Below are positions 52,317-63,300 of a stretch of DNA of 64,000 nucleotides, piece by piece. How positions within the stretch are numbered: position 1 is the first letter of the stretch; each line of letters begins with the position of its first letter. The notes below the pieces were generated by a model. It ran no database searches, was not told where the DNA came from, and saw only the letters and a list, made by a program, of their open reading frames with translations. The position numbers and the translations under genes are program-made. Source of the stretch: Rosistilla carotiformis (GTDB lineage: Bacteria > Planctomycetota > Planctomycetia > Pirellulales > Pirellulaceae); contig NZ_CP036348.1 in the NCBI RefSeq assembly GCF_007753095.1, positions 5,123,411 to 5,187,410 of the forward strand, written 5' to 3'.

Positions 52317-53798
52317 ATGTCTCAAGAGAACATGATCCAAGAAGGCTTTACGTTCGACGACGTGCTGCTGACACCTCAATACAGCGCCGTCGTTCCGTCG
52401 GAAGTCGATACCAGCACTCACCTTACGTCCAATATCCGGCTGCAAATCCCGCTTATCAGCTCACCGATGGACACCGTCACCGAGAGCGAGATGGCGATCG
52501 CGTTGGCGAAAGTGGGGGGGCTTGGTGTTATCCACAAGAACCTCTCGATCGAAGCTCAGACCGAAGAAGTGCTGAAGGTCAAACGGAGTGCCAACGGGAT
52601 CATTTTTGATCCCGTCACGCTGCACCCCGACGAAAAGGTCAGCCGCGCCCAACAGCTGATGGACCAGAAGAACGTCTCGGGAATCCCAATCGTCTACTCC
52701 GACGGCAAGCTGGCGGGCATCTTGACCCGGCGAGACCTTCGCTTCCTAGAGTCCCCAGATCGCCTAATCAGCGAAGTCATGACGCATGAGAATCTAGTGA
52801 CGGCTGTAGGGAATGTAACGCTTGAGGAAGCTGAGCGGATTTTAACGGAAAAAAGAGTAGAGAAGCTTTTGCTGGTTGACGAAGAAAGGATACTGACGGG
52901 ACTTATAACGATCAAAGACATCGACATGATGCAACGTTTCCCAAGTGCTTGCAAAGACGGCCAAGGCCGATTGCGAGTGGGAGCGGCGATCGGAGTGCAC
53001 GATTACGAGCGTGCCGAAAGCCTGATCAACCAAGGGGTCGATATCCTGACCGTTGACAGTGCCCATGGACATTCGAAGAACGTTATCGAGACCGTCAAAA
53101 AATTGAAGCAACAATGGCAGATCGACTTGATCGCCGGCAACGTGGCCACGGCCGACGGGGCTCGCGATTTGATCGATGCTGGCGTCGACGCGATCAAAGT
53201 GGGGATCGGACCTGGTTCGATCTGCACGACTCGCGTAATCAGCGGCGTCGGTGTCCCTCAAGTGACAGCGATCATGGAAGCTGCCCGCGTTGCAAATGAA
53301 AGAAACATTCCCATCATTGCCGATGGCGGTATTCGATTCAGCGGAGATATAACCAAAGCGATTGCAGCGGGTGCAAAGGTCGTGATGATTGGCAGCTTGT
53401 TTGCCGGTCTCACCGAAAGCCCCGGAAAGATGATCCTGTACCAAGGGCGGACGTTTAAAGCGTACCGCGGGATGGGATCGATCGGTGCAATGGCTCAGGG
53501 TTCAAGCGAACGATATCGCCAAAGCGCGACCGAGAGTGGAAAGCTGGTCCCCGAAGGTGTCGAGGGCCGCGTTCCGTTTAAGGGACCGCTCAGCGAATAC
53601 GTCTTCCAATTGGTCGGCGGTTTGCGGGCAGGGATGGGTTACATCGGCACACAGACGATTGAGGAGCTGCGGACTCGCGCACGCTTCATCAAAGTCTCGG
53701 CTGCAACCGTCCGGGAGAACCATCCGCATGATATCGCGATTACGCAAGAAGCACCGAATTACAGCCCCGACGTTCACCACGCGGGCGATTCGATTTAG
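52317..53798 (+). CDS. guaB: Inosine-5'-monophosphate dehydrogenase
   Basis: GuaB oxidises IMP to XMP with NAD+, the first committed step of GTP synthesis. The 493-residue protein starts [20 protein letters not shown]. The barrel is interrupted by two CBS domains (about 100-215). The catalytic loop [15 protein letters not shown] holds Cys303, and the flap region [14 protein letters not shown] plus [15 protein letters not shown] complete the site. The ATG at 52317 was chosen because the family N-terminus begins there; an upstream ATG at 52278 would add 13 unlike residues. Part of the second CBS domain (52749-52915) uses codons such as AGA, AGG, ATA, TTA, CTA and GTA that are rare in the neighbours (see finding). 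The 3' end overlaps the next gene. Confidence 0.95.
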   Translation: MSQENMIQEGFTFDDVLLTPQYSAVVPSEVDTSTHLTSNIRLQIPLISSPMDTVTESEMAIALAKVGGLGVIHKNLSIEAQTEEVLKVKRSANGIIFDPVTLHPDEKVSRAQQLMDQKNVSGIPIVYSDGKLAGILTRRDLRFLESPDRLISEVMTHENLVTAVGNVTLEEAERILTEKRVEKLLLVDEERILTGLITIKDIDMMQRFPSACKDGQGRLRVGAAIGVHDYERAESLINQGVDILTVDSAHGHSKNVIETVKKLKQQWQIDLIAGNVATADGARDLIDAGVDAIKVGIGPGSICTTRVISGVGVPQVTAIMEAARVANERNIPIIADGGIRFSGDITKAIAAGAKVVMIGSLFAGLTESPGKMILYQGRTFKAYRGMGSIGAMAQGSSERYRQSATESGKLVPEGVEGRVPFKGPLSEYVFQLVGGLRAGMGYIGTQTIEELRTRARFIKVSAATVRENHPHDIAITQEAPNYSPDVHHAGDSI

Positions 53799-55281
53799 TC
53801 GATGGATGTCGCTGGCAGCGATGATGCCGCTGGTCGCGCTGGAGACTCTTCCCGCCCAGGCCCAAGCGACTTGGAATACGCCTGGTGCGGCCCAATCTCA
53901 AGCCGCGCCACACAGCACGACCGCTTCGCGGTTTGATGCAAGTTTCTCGAACGCAACCTCCGATTCTTCGGTTGTTGCACGGCGGCCGAATTCGCCGCAG
54001 CCAGCATCGAGTCCGCAACCCAAGCTGCAATGGCGTTCTTCCGACCGCGTCGCCCCGCGCGGCTTCGCTTCGGGAAGCAAAACTAATCTGTCTGCCGACA
54101 ACGGTCCCGTGATGCGTGTCGCCTATCAGCAGGAAGGCGCGGTACCGAACGATCTGTTTGACGATTCGACGGGCCCAGCCTCGGGACAACAGGCCGACCC
54201 ATTCTCCAACAACCTATTCGACGATCCGCAGCAGCCCACCCCTGCAAACAATCCATCGGCGATCAGCCCCTCGGCGAATGCCCCAGCCACGGACGCATTG
54301 CGAATGCCCAACTTCGCCACGCCTTCCGAACCACAAACGCAGCAGCCTCAATTGCCGCCAGCGCTTCAGCCTCAAGCGGAAGCCGCTGAAGAGGCGCCCT
54401 TGTTGCCACCGACCAATGACCAACGCAACAACCTGGACGATTCGAAACTCGACACACTCGATCCCAATCTGTTCAAACGTGGCCGCGCCGACACGACCGA
54501 AAGTCCTTCGGATCGCGAGCCCGAACCACAGCCGACGGAATCGGAACCAGATTTCGCACCGCGTCGCGGTTTCGGAATCACGCCGCCTCAACCACGATCG
54601 AACCTCTCCTGCGAAGACTTACGCCACGAGGTGGCCAGCCGCACGATCAGCCGTATTTCGCTGGACATCTCTCCAGCCTACCGCCCCGATGTTTTGGACG
54701 ACAAAAAGTTCACCGAATTGCGAACCGCGTTTGACAAAAATCAAAAGCCTCGCGATTGGCGTAGCATCGACGGATCGCTGTTGGGTCGTGGAACGTTGCA
54801 CGATTTGAGCTATCAAGACGTGGTCATCCGCACCGATTCGGGAGGCTCGCAAAAGCTGGACATCTCGCGACTGAGCGAAGCCGATCTGGCCTTCCTGTCC
54901 AAGGAATGGGGCCTGCCGCGCGAATGCCGCATCGCCCAAACGCCTTACCAACCGCGTAATTGGACCCCTTCGACGATGACCTGGAAAGCGTCGAACCTGT
55001 GCCACAATCCGCTCTACTTCGAAGAAGTGCAACTGGAACGCTACGGTCACAGCGCCGGCCCGATCAAGCAGCCGCTGATCTCGACAGCTCACTTCTTCGT
55101 CAACATCGCGGTGTTGCCGTACAAGATGGGCATCCACCCAGCAACCGAATGCCAATATGCGTTGGGCTACTACCGACCGGGCAACTGTGCCCCGTACCTG
55201 TTGCCTCCAATTCCGCTGAGCCTCCGCGGAACGTTGAGCCAAGCGGCGGTTGTTGCCGGCGGATTCTGGTTGATCCCGTAG
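53728..55281 (+). CDS. Large secreted planctomycete protein
   Basis: From the ATG at 53728 the protein has 517 residues and an Arg-rich n-region leading into a signal peptide ([20 protein letters not shown]). A long Pro/Gln/Ser/Asn-rich, low-complexity linker follows (about 50-300), then a compact C-terminal domain with [20 protein letters not shown], an SHD1-like strand set ([19 protein letters not shown], then [16 protein letters not shown]) and Cys pairs around [12 protein letters not shown] and [24 protein letters not shown] lies upstream at suitable spacing. The start overlaps guaB by 71 nt; an ATG at 53806, 8 nt after the guaB stop, is the alternative but gives a signal peptide without positive charge. 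Function unknown. Confidence 0.72.
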   Translation: MISRLRKKHRITAPTFTTRAIRFSRWMSLAAMMPLVALETLPAQAQATWNTPGAAQSQAAPHSTTASRFDASFSNATSDSSVVARRPNSPQPASSPQPKLQWRSSDRVAPRGFASGSKTNLSADNGPVMRVAYQQEGAVPNDLFDDSTGPASGQQADPFSNNLFDDPQQPTPANNPSAISPSANAPATDALRMPNFATPSEPQTQQPQLPPALQPQAEAAEEAPLLPPTNDQRNNLDDSKLDTLDPNLFKRGRADTTESPSDREPEPQPTESEPDFAPRRGFGITPPQPRSNLSCEDLRHEVASRTISRISLDISPAYRPDVLDDKKFTELRTAFDKNQKPRDWRSIDGSLLGRGTLHDLSYQDVVIRTDSGGSQKLDISRLSEADLAFLSKEWGLPRECRIAQTPYQPRNWTPSTMTWKASNLCHNPLYFEEVQLERYGHSAGPIKQPLISTAHFFVNIAVLPYKMGIHPATECQYALGYYRPGNCAPYLLPPIPLSLRGTLSQAAVVAGGFWLIP

Positions 55282-55319
55282 GCGAAACACGCCGAAGATC
55301 GATCAAATTCCAAACGAAC

Positions 55320-55360
55320 AGGGTGACTCTGCGGTGCGACCGCGGGATCACCCTTTTTTT
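55320..55360 (+). terminator. Intrinsic terminator
   Basis: AGGGTGA (55320-55326) pairs with TCACCCT (55348-55354). Inside it GCGGT (55331-55335) pairs with ACCGC (55339-55343). A run of seven T follows, making this the clearest rho-independent terminator in the window. It ends the guaB-secreted protein transcript. Confidence 0.85.
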
Positions 55361-55440
55361 GTTTCGATGCGTTAGCGTCTAAACTCTCACGTTGGGCGTT
55401 GGCTTCGAAAAACGTCACACCACGACGATAGGAGAGAACG

Positions 55441-56205
55441 ATGCAAGAAGGCTCCGCGCCGACGCGGGCGATGAACCCCAAGTGGCGCCGATATAGCCTT
55501 CGCACGTTTTTGATCGTCGTTATAATCCTCTGCATTCTGCTGGGGAGAATTGCCACGACCGCGAGTCGCCAGCGAAACGCGATGCTTGAATTTCAGCGGC
55601 TTGGCGTTTCGGTACTGTATGAACACCAATGGAATCACTCCAAAACATCCCGCTCCCTCTCCTCTCGCCTTCTCGAACCTCTAACACACTACGTCGATCC
55701 GAACTTCTTGCTTCCGGTCCATATCGTTCGTACGCGATATCTGGAGGCGCCGTCGTTGCAGGCGGGGGCGACATACACGTCGGCAGAAGTGATCGATCCT
55801 ATCGCAAAACTTTCCGGAATTCGCTCGCTCAGCCTGACACATACCGAGGTCACAAACCAAGATATCGCCCAACTAGCGAAGCTGCGGGATTTGGAGAGTC
55901 TTGATTTGCATATGACCAAGATGCACGAAGGCCCCATTCCAGGGCTCGATCAATTGCGGCTGAAGCGGCTGATGCTGAATCGAACGCGCGTCGACGACGA
56001 TTCGATCGCGGCACTTCGAAAGATGACGAGCTTGGAATATCTCGACCTCACCCGAACGAAGGTCACCGATGCGGGGTTGAAACACCTCGAATCGCTCCCC
56101 AAACTACGCAAGCTGGTCCTGCGTCGGGCGCTCGTAACCCAAGCGGGCTACGATGCGTTTAAAAAAACTCACCCCAACGTCGAAGTCGCCTGGCGACCTC
56201 AATGA
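55441..56205 (+). CDS. Membrane-anchored leucine-rich-repeat protein
   Basis: The 254-residue protein has a short basic N-terminus (WRRYSLRTF), one transmembrane helix (about 22-36, FLIVVIILCILLG) and an extracytoplasmic region ending in leucine-rich repeats. Clear repeat units are GIRSLSLTHTEVTNQDIAQL, then LRDLESLDLHMTKM, TSLEYLDLTRTKVTDAGLKH and PKLRKLVLRRALVTQAGYDA. The RYSLRTFLIVV anchor is a common planctomycete N-terminal module. GGAGAG precedes the ATG. The 3' end overlaps the convergent HEAT/TPR gene by 7 nt. The partner is unknown; the fold suggests protein binding. Confidence 0.85.
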   Translation: MQEGSAPTRAMNPKWRRYSLRTFLIVVIILCILLGRIATTASRQRNAMLEFQRLGVSVLYEHQWNHSKTSRSLSSRLLEPLTHYVDPNFLLPVHIVRTRYLEAPSLQAGATYTSAEVIDPIAKLSGIRSLSLTHTEVTNQDIAQLAKLRDLESLDLHMTKMHEGPIPGLDQLRLKRLMLNRTRVDDDSIAALRKMTSLEYLDLTRTKVTDAGLKHLESLPKLRKLVLRRALVTQAGYDAFKKTHPNVEVAWRPQ

Positions 56206-56873
56206 GTCGGAGGGTTACGATTGAGCGAGCGGCGGATGGCGCGCGCTTGAATTCGGGCCGATTCGAAGTCGGGGCAGATTGCGATCGCGCGGTGAAGATG
56301 TTTTAAGGCTTCGCGTTGATCGCCGAACGCCCGACGACAATCGGCCAGCCCCGACCAAGCCAAATAATGGAACCGGCACTGCCACAAACAGTTTCTAAAC
56401 GCGCAGTCGGCACTCGCGTATTCTTGCAGTCCCAAATAGGCGATCGCCAATTGGTGATGCGCTTCGGCATAACGCGGTGCTTGTTGAACCAAGACCATCG
56501 CCGGAGTCAGCGCGGCGGCAAATTCACCTCCGTCGTTCAGATGCATCACCTGCAGAAGATTTTGATGGTGTGAGGGAGCGGCATCGCGAACCAAGATCGC
56601 TCGAAACGCATCGTCGGCCATCAACCGGACGCCACGATCGCGATCGCACAAACGATGCCCCAAGGCTTCGGCCGCGCGAACGTCGCCAACCATACTCAAC
56701 GCCAATGCCGATGCACGACGCGATTCGTGATCGCCCCGACGCAACAACGTCAACAGCGTCTCGACCGTATAGGATTCGTTGACCGTCCGAAAAAACTCTA
56801 AGGAATCCGAGGCATCCAGGTACCGACGATACTGGGCGACGATTCGGGAGGTGCGGGTTGCGGGTTGAGACAC
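56199..56873 (-). CDS. HEAT/TPR-repeat protein
   Basis: The 224-residue, all-helical protein has an N-terminal HEAT-like part (VETLLTLLRRGDHESRRASA; AEALGHRLCDRDRGVRLMAD) and a C-terminal TPR part (PRYAEAHHQLAIAYLGLQEY; FHYLAWSGLADCRRAFGDQR; AIAICPDFESARIQ). It is probably a cytoplasmic scaffold for protein contacts. It starts with GTG, with AAGGA 12 nt upstream. No signal peptide or enzyme motif is visible. It overlaps the LRR gene end by 7 nt. Confidence 0.78.
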   Translation of the reverse strand: MSQPATRTSRIVAQYRRYLDASDSLEFFRTVNESYTVETLLTLLRRGDHESRRASALALSMVGDVRAAEALGHRLCDRDRGVRLMADDAFRAILVRDAAPSHHQNLLQVMHLNDGGEFAAALTPAMVLVQQAPRYAEAHHQLAIAYLGLQEYASADCAFRNCLWQCRFHYLAWSGLADCRRAFGDQREALKHLHRAIAICPDFESARIQARAIRRSLNRNPPTH

Positions 56874-57280
56874 GTTTCTGTTCTATCCTTCGTTAGCGCC
56901 AGTTGGTTTGGCCACAGCAATGATGCCGGATCGCCACCGTCGCGATCGCTGAATCCTACGCACCACTTCCTCGCAAGGAAACGGCACCCCGTTCAGGCTA
57001 CGCACAATCGGCTGACGGAATTCGAGTCTATTTAGGGCAAGCGAATGGAGCAAAGGTTTATTTGACAGTTTGCTCGCGATCATTCAACGGGCCCAATCAT
57101 GGCAGGCTTGCCCGTAGTAATGCAAATCAACCGCACAGCTTACCCAACCGAAACAACCCTCCTACATCCCCCGAATCTGGCGGGGATCTTAATGCCCCGC
57201 CCAACAATCGCTACACTGTTACGATTCGTTCAACTTGTCACCTTCGCTTCGACCCGCGTCTGCAGCCCAAGAGAACCCGA
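56874..57280. other. Divergent region before the ExbB operon, with a hairpin
   Basis: The 407 nt between the HEAT/TPR gene and exbB hold no gene I can support; a 66-codon minus frame lacks signals. GGCGGGG (57179-57185) and CCCCGCC (57195-57201) form a perfect 7-bp stem with a 9-nt loop 79 nt before the exbB start, probably in its leader. Confidence 0.5.
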
Positions 57281-58015
57281 ATGCTCAACAGTTCGCTCGC
57301 CCTAGCCGGCCTGCTAGCTCAAACCGTGGATGCGGACGCCGCCGGCGGTTCGTTTTGGCAGATCCTGTTCAGCGGTGGGATCGTCGGCCTGCTGATCATC
57401 CTGCTGCTGTTCTCGCTGAGTCTGATCGCCGCGTTTTTGATCTTCGACCAATTCATGGCGCTACGGCGGGGGGAGGTGATCCCAGAAGGAGTCGTCGAAC
57501 CGATCCAAAAGCTGCTCGCCGAGCGACGCGTTAAAGAAGCCGACGCGATCTGCCGACAGAAGCCGAGCCTGCTTACGTTTGTGATGATGAGCGGTTTGGC
57601 CGAGGTCGACTTCGGTTGGCCCAGCGTCGAAAAGGCGATGGAGGAAGCGTTGGCCGAACAGTCGGCGCGGATGATGCGTCGGATCGAATACCTTTCGGTG
57701 ATCGGGAACATCGCCCCGATGGTCGGCTTGTTAGGAACCGTCACCGGGATGATTTTCGCCTTCCAACGCGTGGCGATCTCGCAAGGGGGCGCCGGCGCGG
57801 GTGACCTTGCCGAAGGGATCTACCAGGCGCTCGTGACAACCGTCGGCGGACTGATCGTCGCCATCCCCGCGCTGGGTGCGTTTGCCGTGTTGCGGAATCG
57901 AGTCGATGGACTCGTCGCCGAAGTCGCTTACCTAGCGCAACATGCGATGAGCGCACTGAAACGCCGCAGCGTGAAACGCCCTGTTCCCGGCACGCCGATT
58001 CCTCCAGTTCAATAA
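57281..58015 (+). CDS. MotA/TolQ/ExbB proton-channel family protein
   Basis: The 244-residue protein has three membrane helices: about 26-50 (ILFSGGIVGLLIILLLFSLS), about 145-165, and about 185-205. The family core reads SVIGNIAPMVGLLGTVTGMI, followed by LAEGIYQALVTTVGGLIVAI. Such proteins form the pentameric proton channel around a dimer of ExbD/TolR that powers TonB- or Tol-type work across the envelope. The ATG at 57281 follows AAGAGAACC. Two ExbD-like genes follow, at 6 nt and then with a one-base overlap, so this is one operon. No TonB or TolA gene is in the window. Confidence 0.9.
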   Translation: MLNSSLALAGLLAQTVDADAAGGSFWQILFSGGIVGLLIILLLFSLSLIAAFLIFDQFMALRRGEVIPEGVVEPIQKLLAERRVKEADAICRQKPSLLTFVMMSGLAEVDFGWPSVEKAMEEALAEQSARMMRRIEYLSVIGNIAPMVGLLGTVTGMIFAFQRVAISQGGAGAGDLAEGIYQALVTTVGGLIVAIPALGAFAVLRNRVDGLVAEVAYLAQHAMSALKRRSVKRPVPGTPIPPVQ

Positions 58016-58021
58016 ACTGCG

Positions 58022-58441
58022 ATGCGAACTCCCTCACGAACCGGTCGCTCCGATGGCTCAGCCAACATGACGCCGATGATCGACGTCGTCTTCCTGCTGA
58101 TCATCTTCTTTCTCGTCTCGAGCCACTTGGCGCGCCAGGAGTCTCGCATCCCGTTGGATCTCCCCGTCGCCGATGGCTCCGTCGACCAACCGCCGCCAAG
58201 CGATCTGTTCACGGTCAACGTCCTCCCCGGCGGCACCTGGCAGGTCAGTGGCACCGAGGTCGATAGGCCGATGCTCGACCGATTGCTGCAGTCCCACCAC
58301 GCCGAACATGGCCCCGACGCCGCGGTCCGGATCCGCACCGACCGCAGCGTCGCGTACGGTCAAGTCGAACCGCTGCTTCGCGCCGCCAGCGTTGCCGGAC
58401 TTTGGAACGCTTCGTTTTCGGTCTACCAGGAGAATCGCTGA
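58022..58441 (+). CDS. ExbD/TolR-family protein, first copy
   Basis: The 139-residue protein has the standard plan: a short cytoplasmic N-terminus, one membrane helix with the proton-carrying Asp in MTPMIDVVFLLIIFFLVSSH (Asp about 21), and a periplasmic domain (PSDLFTVNVLPGGTWQVSGT; VRIRTDRSVAYGQVEPLLRA). It would sit inside the ExbB channel. It starts 6 nt after exbB, and its TGA overlaps the next ATG by one base. Confidence 0.9.
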   Translation: MRTPSRTGRSDGSANMTPMIDVVFLLIIFFLVSSHLARQESRIPLDLPVADGSVDQPPPSDLFTVNVLPGGTWQVSGTEVDRPMLDRLLQSHHAEHGPDAAVRIRTDRSVAYGQVEPLLRAASVAGLWNASFSVYQENR

Positions 58442-58911
58442 TGCGACTGCCCAGTGGACATGGCCGCGAGCCGTTGGAACTGAAGATGACGCCGATGATC
58501 GACGTCGTCTTCCTGTTGCTTGTCTTCTTTCTCTGGACCAGCAGTTTTGAAGAGCCCGAGTTTCTGATGCCCTCAGCGATCGCCGATCCGCCTCTCGCCG
58601 CCGGCGCAGACGCCACGCTGCAACCGCCACCAGCCAGCGAACCGTTTGATGAAATCATCGTCCGCATCCAGTGGACAAGTGGTGCGGCGACGCTATTGTT
58701 CAACGACCAACCGCAACCATCCTTGGACGCCCTGCGACAGCGGTTGCAAGCGATCCTTGACGTCGGAGTCCTGCCGCCGGTGATCGTCGATCCCGATCCG
58801 GAGGTCCCGATGGGCGACGCGATCCGCGTCTACGACACCGCCCGCAGCCTAGGCTTCGACCGCGTCCTCTTCGCCGCCCGCGCCGACGACTCGGCACCGC
58901 CAGGGAATTGA
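58441..58911 (+). CDS. ExbD/TolR-family protein, second copy
   Basis: The 156-residue protein repeats the ExbD plan with LKMTPMIDVVFLLLVFFLWT, again with the channel Asp, then an acidic, Pro-rich linker and the periplasmic domain FDEIIVRIQWTSGAATLLFN and ending DTARSLGFDRVLFAA. AGGAG precedes the start. The start overlaps the previous stop (TGATG), so translation is coupled. Two different ExbD proteins next to one ExbB suggest a heterodimeric rotor, as seen in some multi-ExbD systems. Confidence 0.9.
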   Translation: MRLPSGHGREPLELKMTPMIDVVFLLLVFFLWTSSFEEPEFLMPSAIADPPLAAGADATLQPPPASEPFDEIIVRIQWTSGAATLLFNDQPQPSLDALRQRLQAILDVGVLPPVIVDPDPEVPMGDAIRVYDTARSLGFDRVLFAARADDSAPPGN

Positions 58912-59096
58912 CCTAACGTGTCAAAACCGTTGGCGAAGATAAAAACCAGACGGCACCTGAGCCCGCTCAACACATCGTCGCGTCGCTGCGATCGACTGCA
59001 ACGACGAGCCCGACGGCTCCCAATTTGCACTGAAATCGGCAATAATCAGCGTCGGTGTCGGAGACGAGTTCGAGTCTGCAACGAAAGGAATTCACG

Positions 59097-60377
59097 ATGG
59101 TTCGGTTTATACATGCCGCAGACATCCACCTCGATAGCCCGATGCTGCAATTGGAGCATTACGAGGGCGCTCCGGCGGAAGAAATCCGTCGCAGCACGCG
59201 TCGCGCCCTCACCAATCTGATCGACCTAGCGATCGAGAAGAAGGTCGATTTTGTTTTGATCGCCGGCGATCTCTACGACGGCGATTGGCCCGACCACAAC
59301 ACCGGACTCTTCTTCACTTCGGAAGTCGCTCGGCTTCGAGCCGCCGAGATTCCGCTTTACTTCATCAGCGGCAACCACGACGCTGCCAACAAGCTGACCA
59401 AAGCCTTGCCGCTGCCGACGAATCCCGACGGCTCACCGGTCCAGTTGTCGAGCACAAAAGTCGATTCGGTGATTCTGGAAGATCTGGGAGTCGCGATCCA
59501 CGGCCGCGGTTTCAGCAAACAAGCTGAAACGTCCAACCTCTCCGATAAATATCCGCGAGCCACCCGCGATCTGCTGAACATCGGGATGTTGCACACCAGT
59601 CTGCAAGGCGCTCAAGGTCACGCCCCTTACGCTCCCTGCACGCCACAACAATTGGCCGACAAGGAATACGATTATTGGGCGTTGGGACATATCCACATCC
59701 GCGAGGACCGTGCGATCGAAGGCTCCTGCCCGATCGTCTTTTCAGGCAACACACAGGGCCGCAGCGTTCGCGAGACCGGTGCCAAAGGCTGCGTCCTGGT
59801 CGAATTGGATCCGATCGCCCCGCCGAAGCTCGAATTCCAACCGTTGGACGTCTGCCGCTGGGAGATCTGCGAGATCGACGCCACCGAGATCGATCGGATC
59901 GACGATTTGATTCAGCAGTGCAAAACGCGGATGCAAGCGATCTGTGCCAACAATCCCGATCGCACCTCGATCGTCCGGGTTCGCGTCGTCGGCCAGACGC
60001 CCCTCTATTCGACTCTGCAAGCGAGGCTGGAACATTGGCAAAGCGTGATGCGGCAGGAGACCTTTGACATCGACGAGGGCTCGATTTGGATGGAGCGATT
60101 GCGCGTCAAAGCGACGGCGCCGCGGGAAGCGATCACCCTCGACGCCAGCGGCCCGATCGGCGAACTGTTGCAGACGATCAGCAGCGTGTCGGCTGATCCC
60201 GACGCGATGGCTGCGATCCAGTCGGCGTTGGAACCGTTGGTCGCTAAGCTGCCGATCGAACTTGTCGAAGACGGCGATGGCGTCGCTTGGAATCATCAAG
60301 ATCAAATCCGCGAGTGGCTCGACGAAGCCGAACCGCTGCTGTTGAACCGCTTGGCAACCTTGGAGGCTGACGTATGA
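59097..60377 (+). CDS. YhaO/SbcD-like DNA repair exonuclease
   Basis: The 426-residue protein is a Mre11/SbcD-type metallophosphoesterase: ADIHLDSPM (Asp9, His11), AGDLYDGDW, SGNHDAANK, IGMLHTSLQG and LGHIHIRED (a GHxH motif). These enzymes cut DNA ends or hairpins when paired with an SMC-like ATPase. The longer C-terminal part beyond 250 suits the YhaO branch (440-residue range). AAAGGA sits 7 nt before the ATG. The following ATPase gene overlaps it by 4 nt (ATGA), the usual order for YhaO-YhaN pairs. Confidence 0.88.
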   Translation: MVRFIHAADIHLDSPMLQLEHYEGAPAEEIRRSTRRALTNLIDLAIEKKVDFVLIAGDLYDGDWPDHNTGLFFTSEVARLRAAEIPLYFISGNHDAANKLTKALPLPTNPDGSPVQLSSTKVDSVILEDLGVAIHGRGFSKQAETSNLSDKYPRATRDLLNIGMLHTSLQGAQGHAPYAPCTPQQLADKEYDYWALGHIHIREDRAIEGSCPIVFSGNTQGRSVRETGAKGCVLVELDPIAPPKLEFQPLDVCRWEICEIDATEIDRIDDLIQQCKTRMQAICANNPDRTSIVRVRVVGQTPLYSTLQARLEHWQSVMRQETFDIDEGSIWMERLRVKATAPREAITLDASGPIGELLQTISSVSADPDAMAAIQSALEPLVAKLPIELVEDGDGVAWNHQDQIREWLDEAEPLLLNRLATLEADV

Positions 60378-63300
60378 GATTCGCATCATTGGACCTAATC
60401 GCTTACGGACACTTCCAGAACCAAAGCGTCGACCTCTCCGGCGGGAAATACGGATTGCACGTCATCTACGGCCCCAACGAAGCGGGCAAGTCGACGACGC
60501 TGCGTGCGATCACGTCATTGCTATACGGTTTCGACAATGTAACCAGCGACAACTTCCGGCACCAGAACCGCGACCTCCGCGTGGGTGCTCGGATCATCGA
60601 TCACGATGGGCAAGAGATCCGTTGCGTGCGCCGCAAAGGACGCACCGGTACTCTTTATTGTGGTGACGACGCAAACGCAATCGATGAAGCCGTGCTGCAG
60701 AAGATGTTGCGTGGCGTCGACAAAGCCGCTTTTGGCGACCGATTTGGCATCACCCATCAATCGCTTGTCGAAGGTGGCGAAATGATGGTCAAAGGGGATG
60801 GCGATGTCGGGCAAAGCTTGTTCGCCGCCGGTGCCGGACTGGGGCAACTGAAACAGATCCAAGATGCGATCGAAGACGAATGTGGCAAGCTGTTCAAAAA
60901 GTCGGGCTCCAAGTCGGAACTGAACCGCTTGCTGGGCGAGTTGCGCGAAAAGAAACGCCAGCTGAAAGAGAGTCTTTTGCCGGTCAAAACGTTTGTAAAC
61001 CTGCAGCAACAGCGTGAGGAGAAGCAGGTCGAATCGGAGAACTATCGCAACGCGGTCCGTGAGACACGCACCGAGGTCAAGCGGCTGGAAACGCTTCGCG
61101 ACGCGATCCCTTTGCGCGCCGAATGGAACCAGTTGACCGAGCAGCTTGCGCCGTTGGCCGACGTGCCGATGTTGAGTCCCGATTTTTCGACGCGGCAGCA
61201 CCAAGTGAGCACGACTTGGGCGGCAAGCCAGCAGAAGATGCAACTGGTTCGCGCTCGGATCGACGATCAACAGAAAAAACTGTCGGCGTTGGGAGCGCCC
61301 GATCCGCTGTTGGATCAAGCCGAAACGATCGATTCGCTGGTCCAGGCGGTTGGTGGAATCAGTACTGCAGCGATCCAACGTCCCGGACTCGTCAAGCGTC
61401 GCGACATGACCCAGGCTCAAATCGTGAGCAAGCTGCGCGGGATAGGCCGCAACGATTCGGACGACGTCTGGAATCTGCAGCTGCCTCCCGACCTACGCTC
61501 CAAGATCAAACAGCTGGCGAAGCAATACGTCGCGCTCACCCAGCGAGCTGACGCGTCGGCGGAGGATCTGGAATCGCTGCAGTTGCAAGTGCAGCAGGTC
61601 GATGCCGCGATCGCGGCGATCGAGCAACCGCCATCGGCCGATGCATTGGCCGCGGCGCTACAACAGGCTGGCGATGCGGCGACGTTGGTCGGCGATCACG
61701 AAGCCGCTCAAGCGGCGTTGGCACGTGAAAGCCGCGCCGTGGCGACGCAGCTGCGAAAGCTGACCGGTCTGGAATGTGACGCGCAGACGGCAACGGCTCT
61801 CCCCGTTCCTCAACGAGAGACGATCGAAACGTGTGCTGGCGAATGGGAAGCGATCAGCAGCCGCCAACAGCAAATTGTCGGTCAGCAAACAGCGTGTACC
61901 GACAAACTGGAACAAATGACGACGCGGTTGCACGAACTGCACGGCGCCGGCGAAGTCCCTAGCGAACAGGAACTGATCGCCGCTCGCGAGCAACGGGATC
62001 AATTGTCGGCAGCGCTCGCATCAACCGATTCGGCGGCAGACATCCGCTGCGATCGCCAAGCGTTTGAATCGTTGCTGGCGATGATCGAACAGTGCGATCA
62101 GATGAGCGACCGCTTGCGTCGCGAGGCGGAACGCGTTTCCCGACGTGCGACGTTGGAAGCGGAACGCGGCTCGATCGAGCGTGCTCAACAGCGTTTGGCG
62201 GAGGAAAGCGAACAACTGCAAACGCAGCGACAACAGTTCGCCGATCGCTGGAACGAGATCTGGGCCGATTGCAGCCTCAAACCTAAATCGCCGCGAGAAA
62301 TGCTCGGCTGGTTGGGCGAACATCAACGTTTGGTCGAACTGTACGAAGCCCAAGTCGAAGCCGAACAAGCGGTCGCCCGGCACGCCTCGCGGATCGAGCG
62401 TGTGACGCAGCAGTTGTTGGCCGCGATGCCAAACGGTTCGGCATCGCCAGCGTCGGACGATCTGGTCGCCTTGGTCCGCCAAGCCGGAGCCGCAGTGGCG
62501 ACGACGCGTAAGCAGCAACAGGAGTACGAGGAGCGTACGAAGCAAAAGCAACAGCTGCAACAATCGCTGCCGCAGTCGCAACGACGCAACGAACAAATCC
62601 AAGAGGAATTGGCTCAGTGGCAGGCTCAATGGCGTGAGGTCACGTCGCGGTTGGAGCTAGACGAACAAGCGGGAACCGACGAGGTAGACGGTGTCGTCGA
62701 AGCCTACCACGAACTGGTCGTCGACCAAAAAGAGTTCGATAGTTTCCAACGGCGGATCGACGGAATCGATACCGATGCCCGCGCGTTTGACGCTCAGGTC
62801 CGCGGCCTCGGTCTGCCGATCAAAGATGCTTCACTCGACGCATCGAAGATCGTCGAAGGCTGGGCGAAAGATCTGAAACAAGCGCAGAAGACACAGACCC
62901 AACGCGAACAGATCGAACAACAGATCGCTCAAGATCAACGCGATCTGACCGCGTTGGAACAGGAACGAATCGATTGCCAAACGCAATTGAATCTGCTGTG
63001 CAAAGAAGCCTGCTGCGATGCTCCCGAACAACTGGCGGAGGTCTATCGCAACAGCCAGCAGAAACAACAACTGGAGCACCGACGCCAAGAGCACTTCAGC
63101 CGTCTGACTCAAATGGCGGGAACGCATCCGGTCGAAGAGTTCCTTGAAAAAGTCGCGGCTGTCGATCCGCAAACGCTGGAACAGGACATCGACGAACTGC
63201 ATCATAAGCTGTCGGGACTTGAAGACGATTACGCGGCCGCCTGCCAAGAACTGGGACAACTGGATCAACAGCGAAAGGCGATGGATGGCGGTGCCAGCGC

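Noticed and set aside
56883-57083. 66-codon minus-strand frame before exbB
   Set aside because: No recognisable motif, no ribosome-binding site and no hydrophobic pattern.
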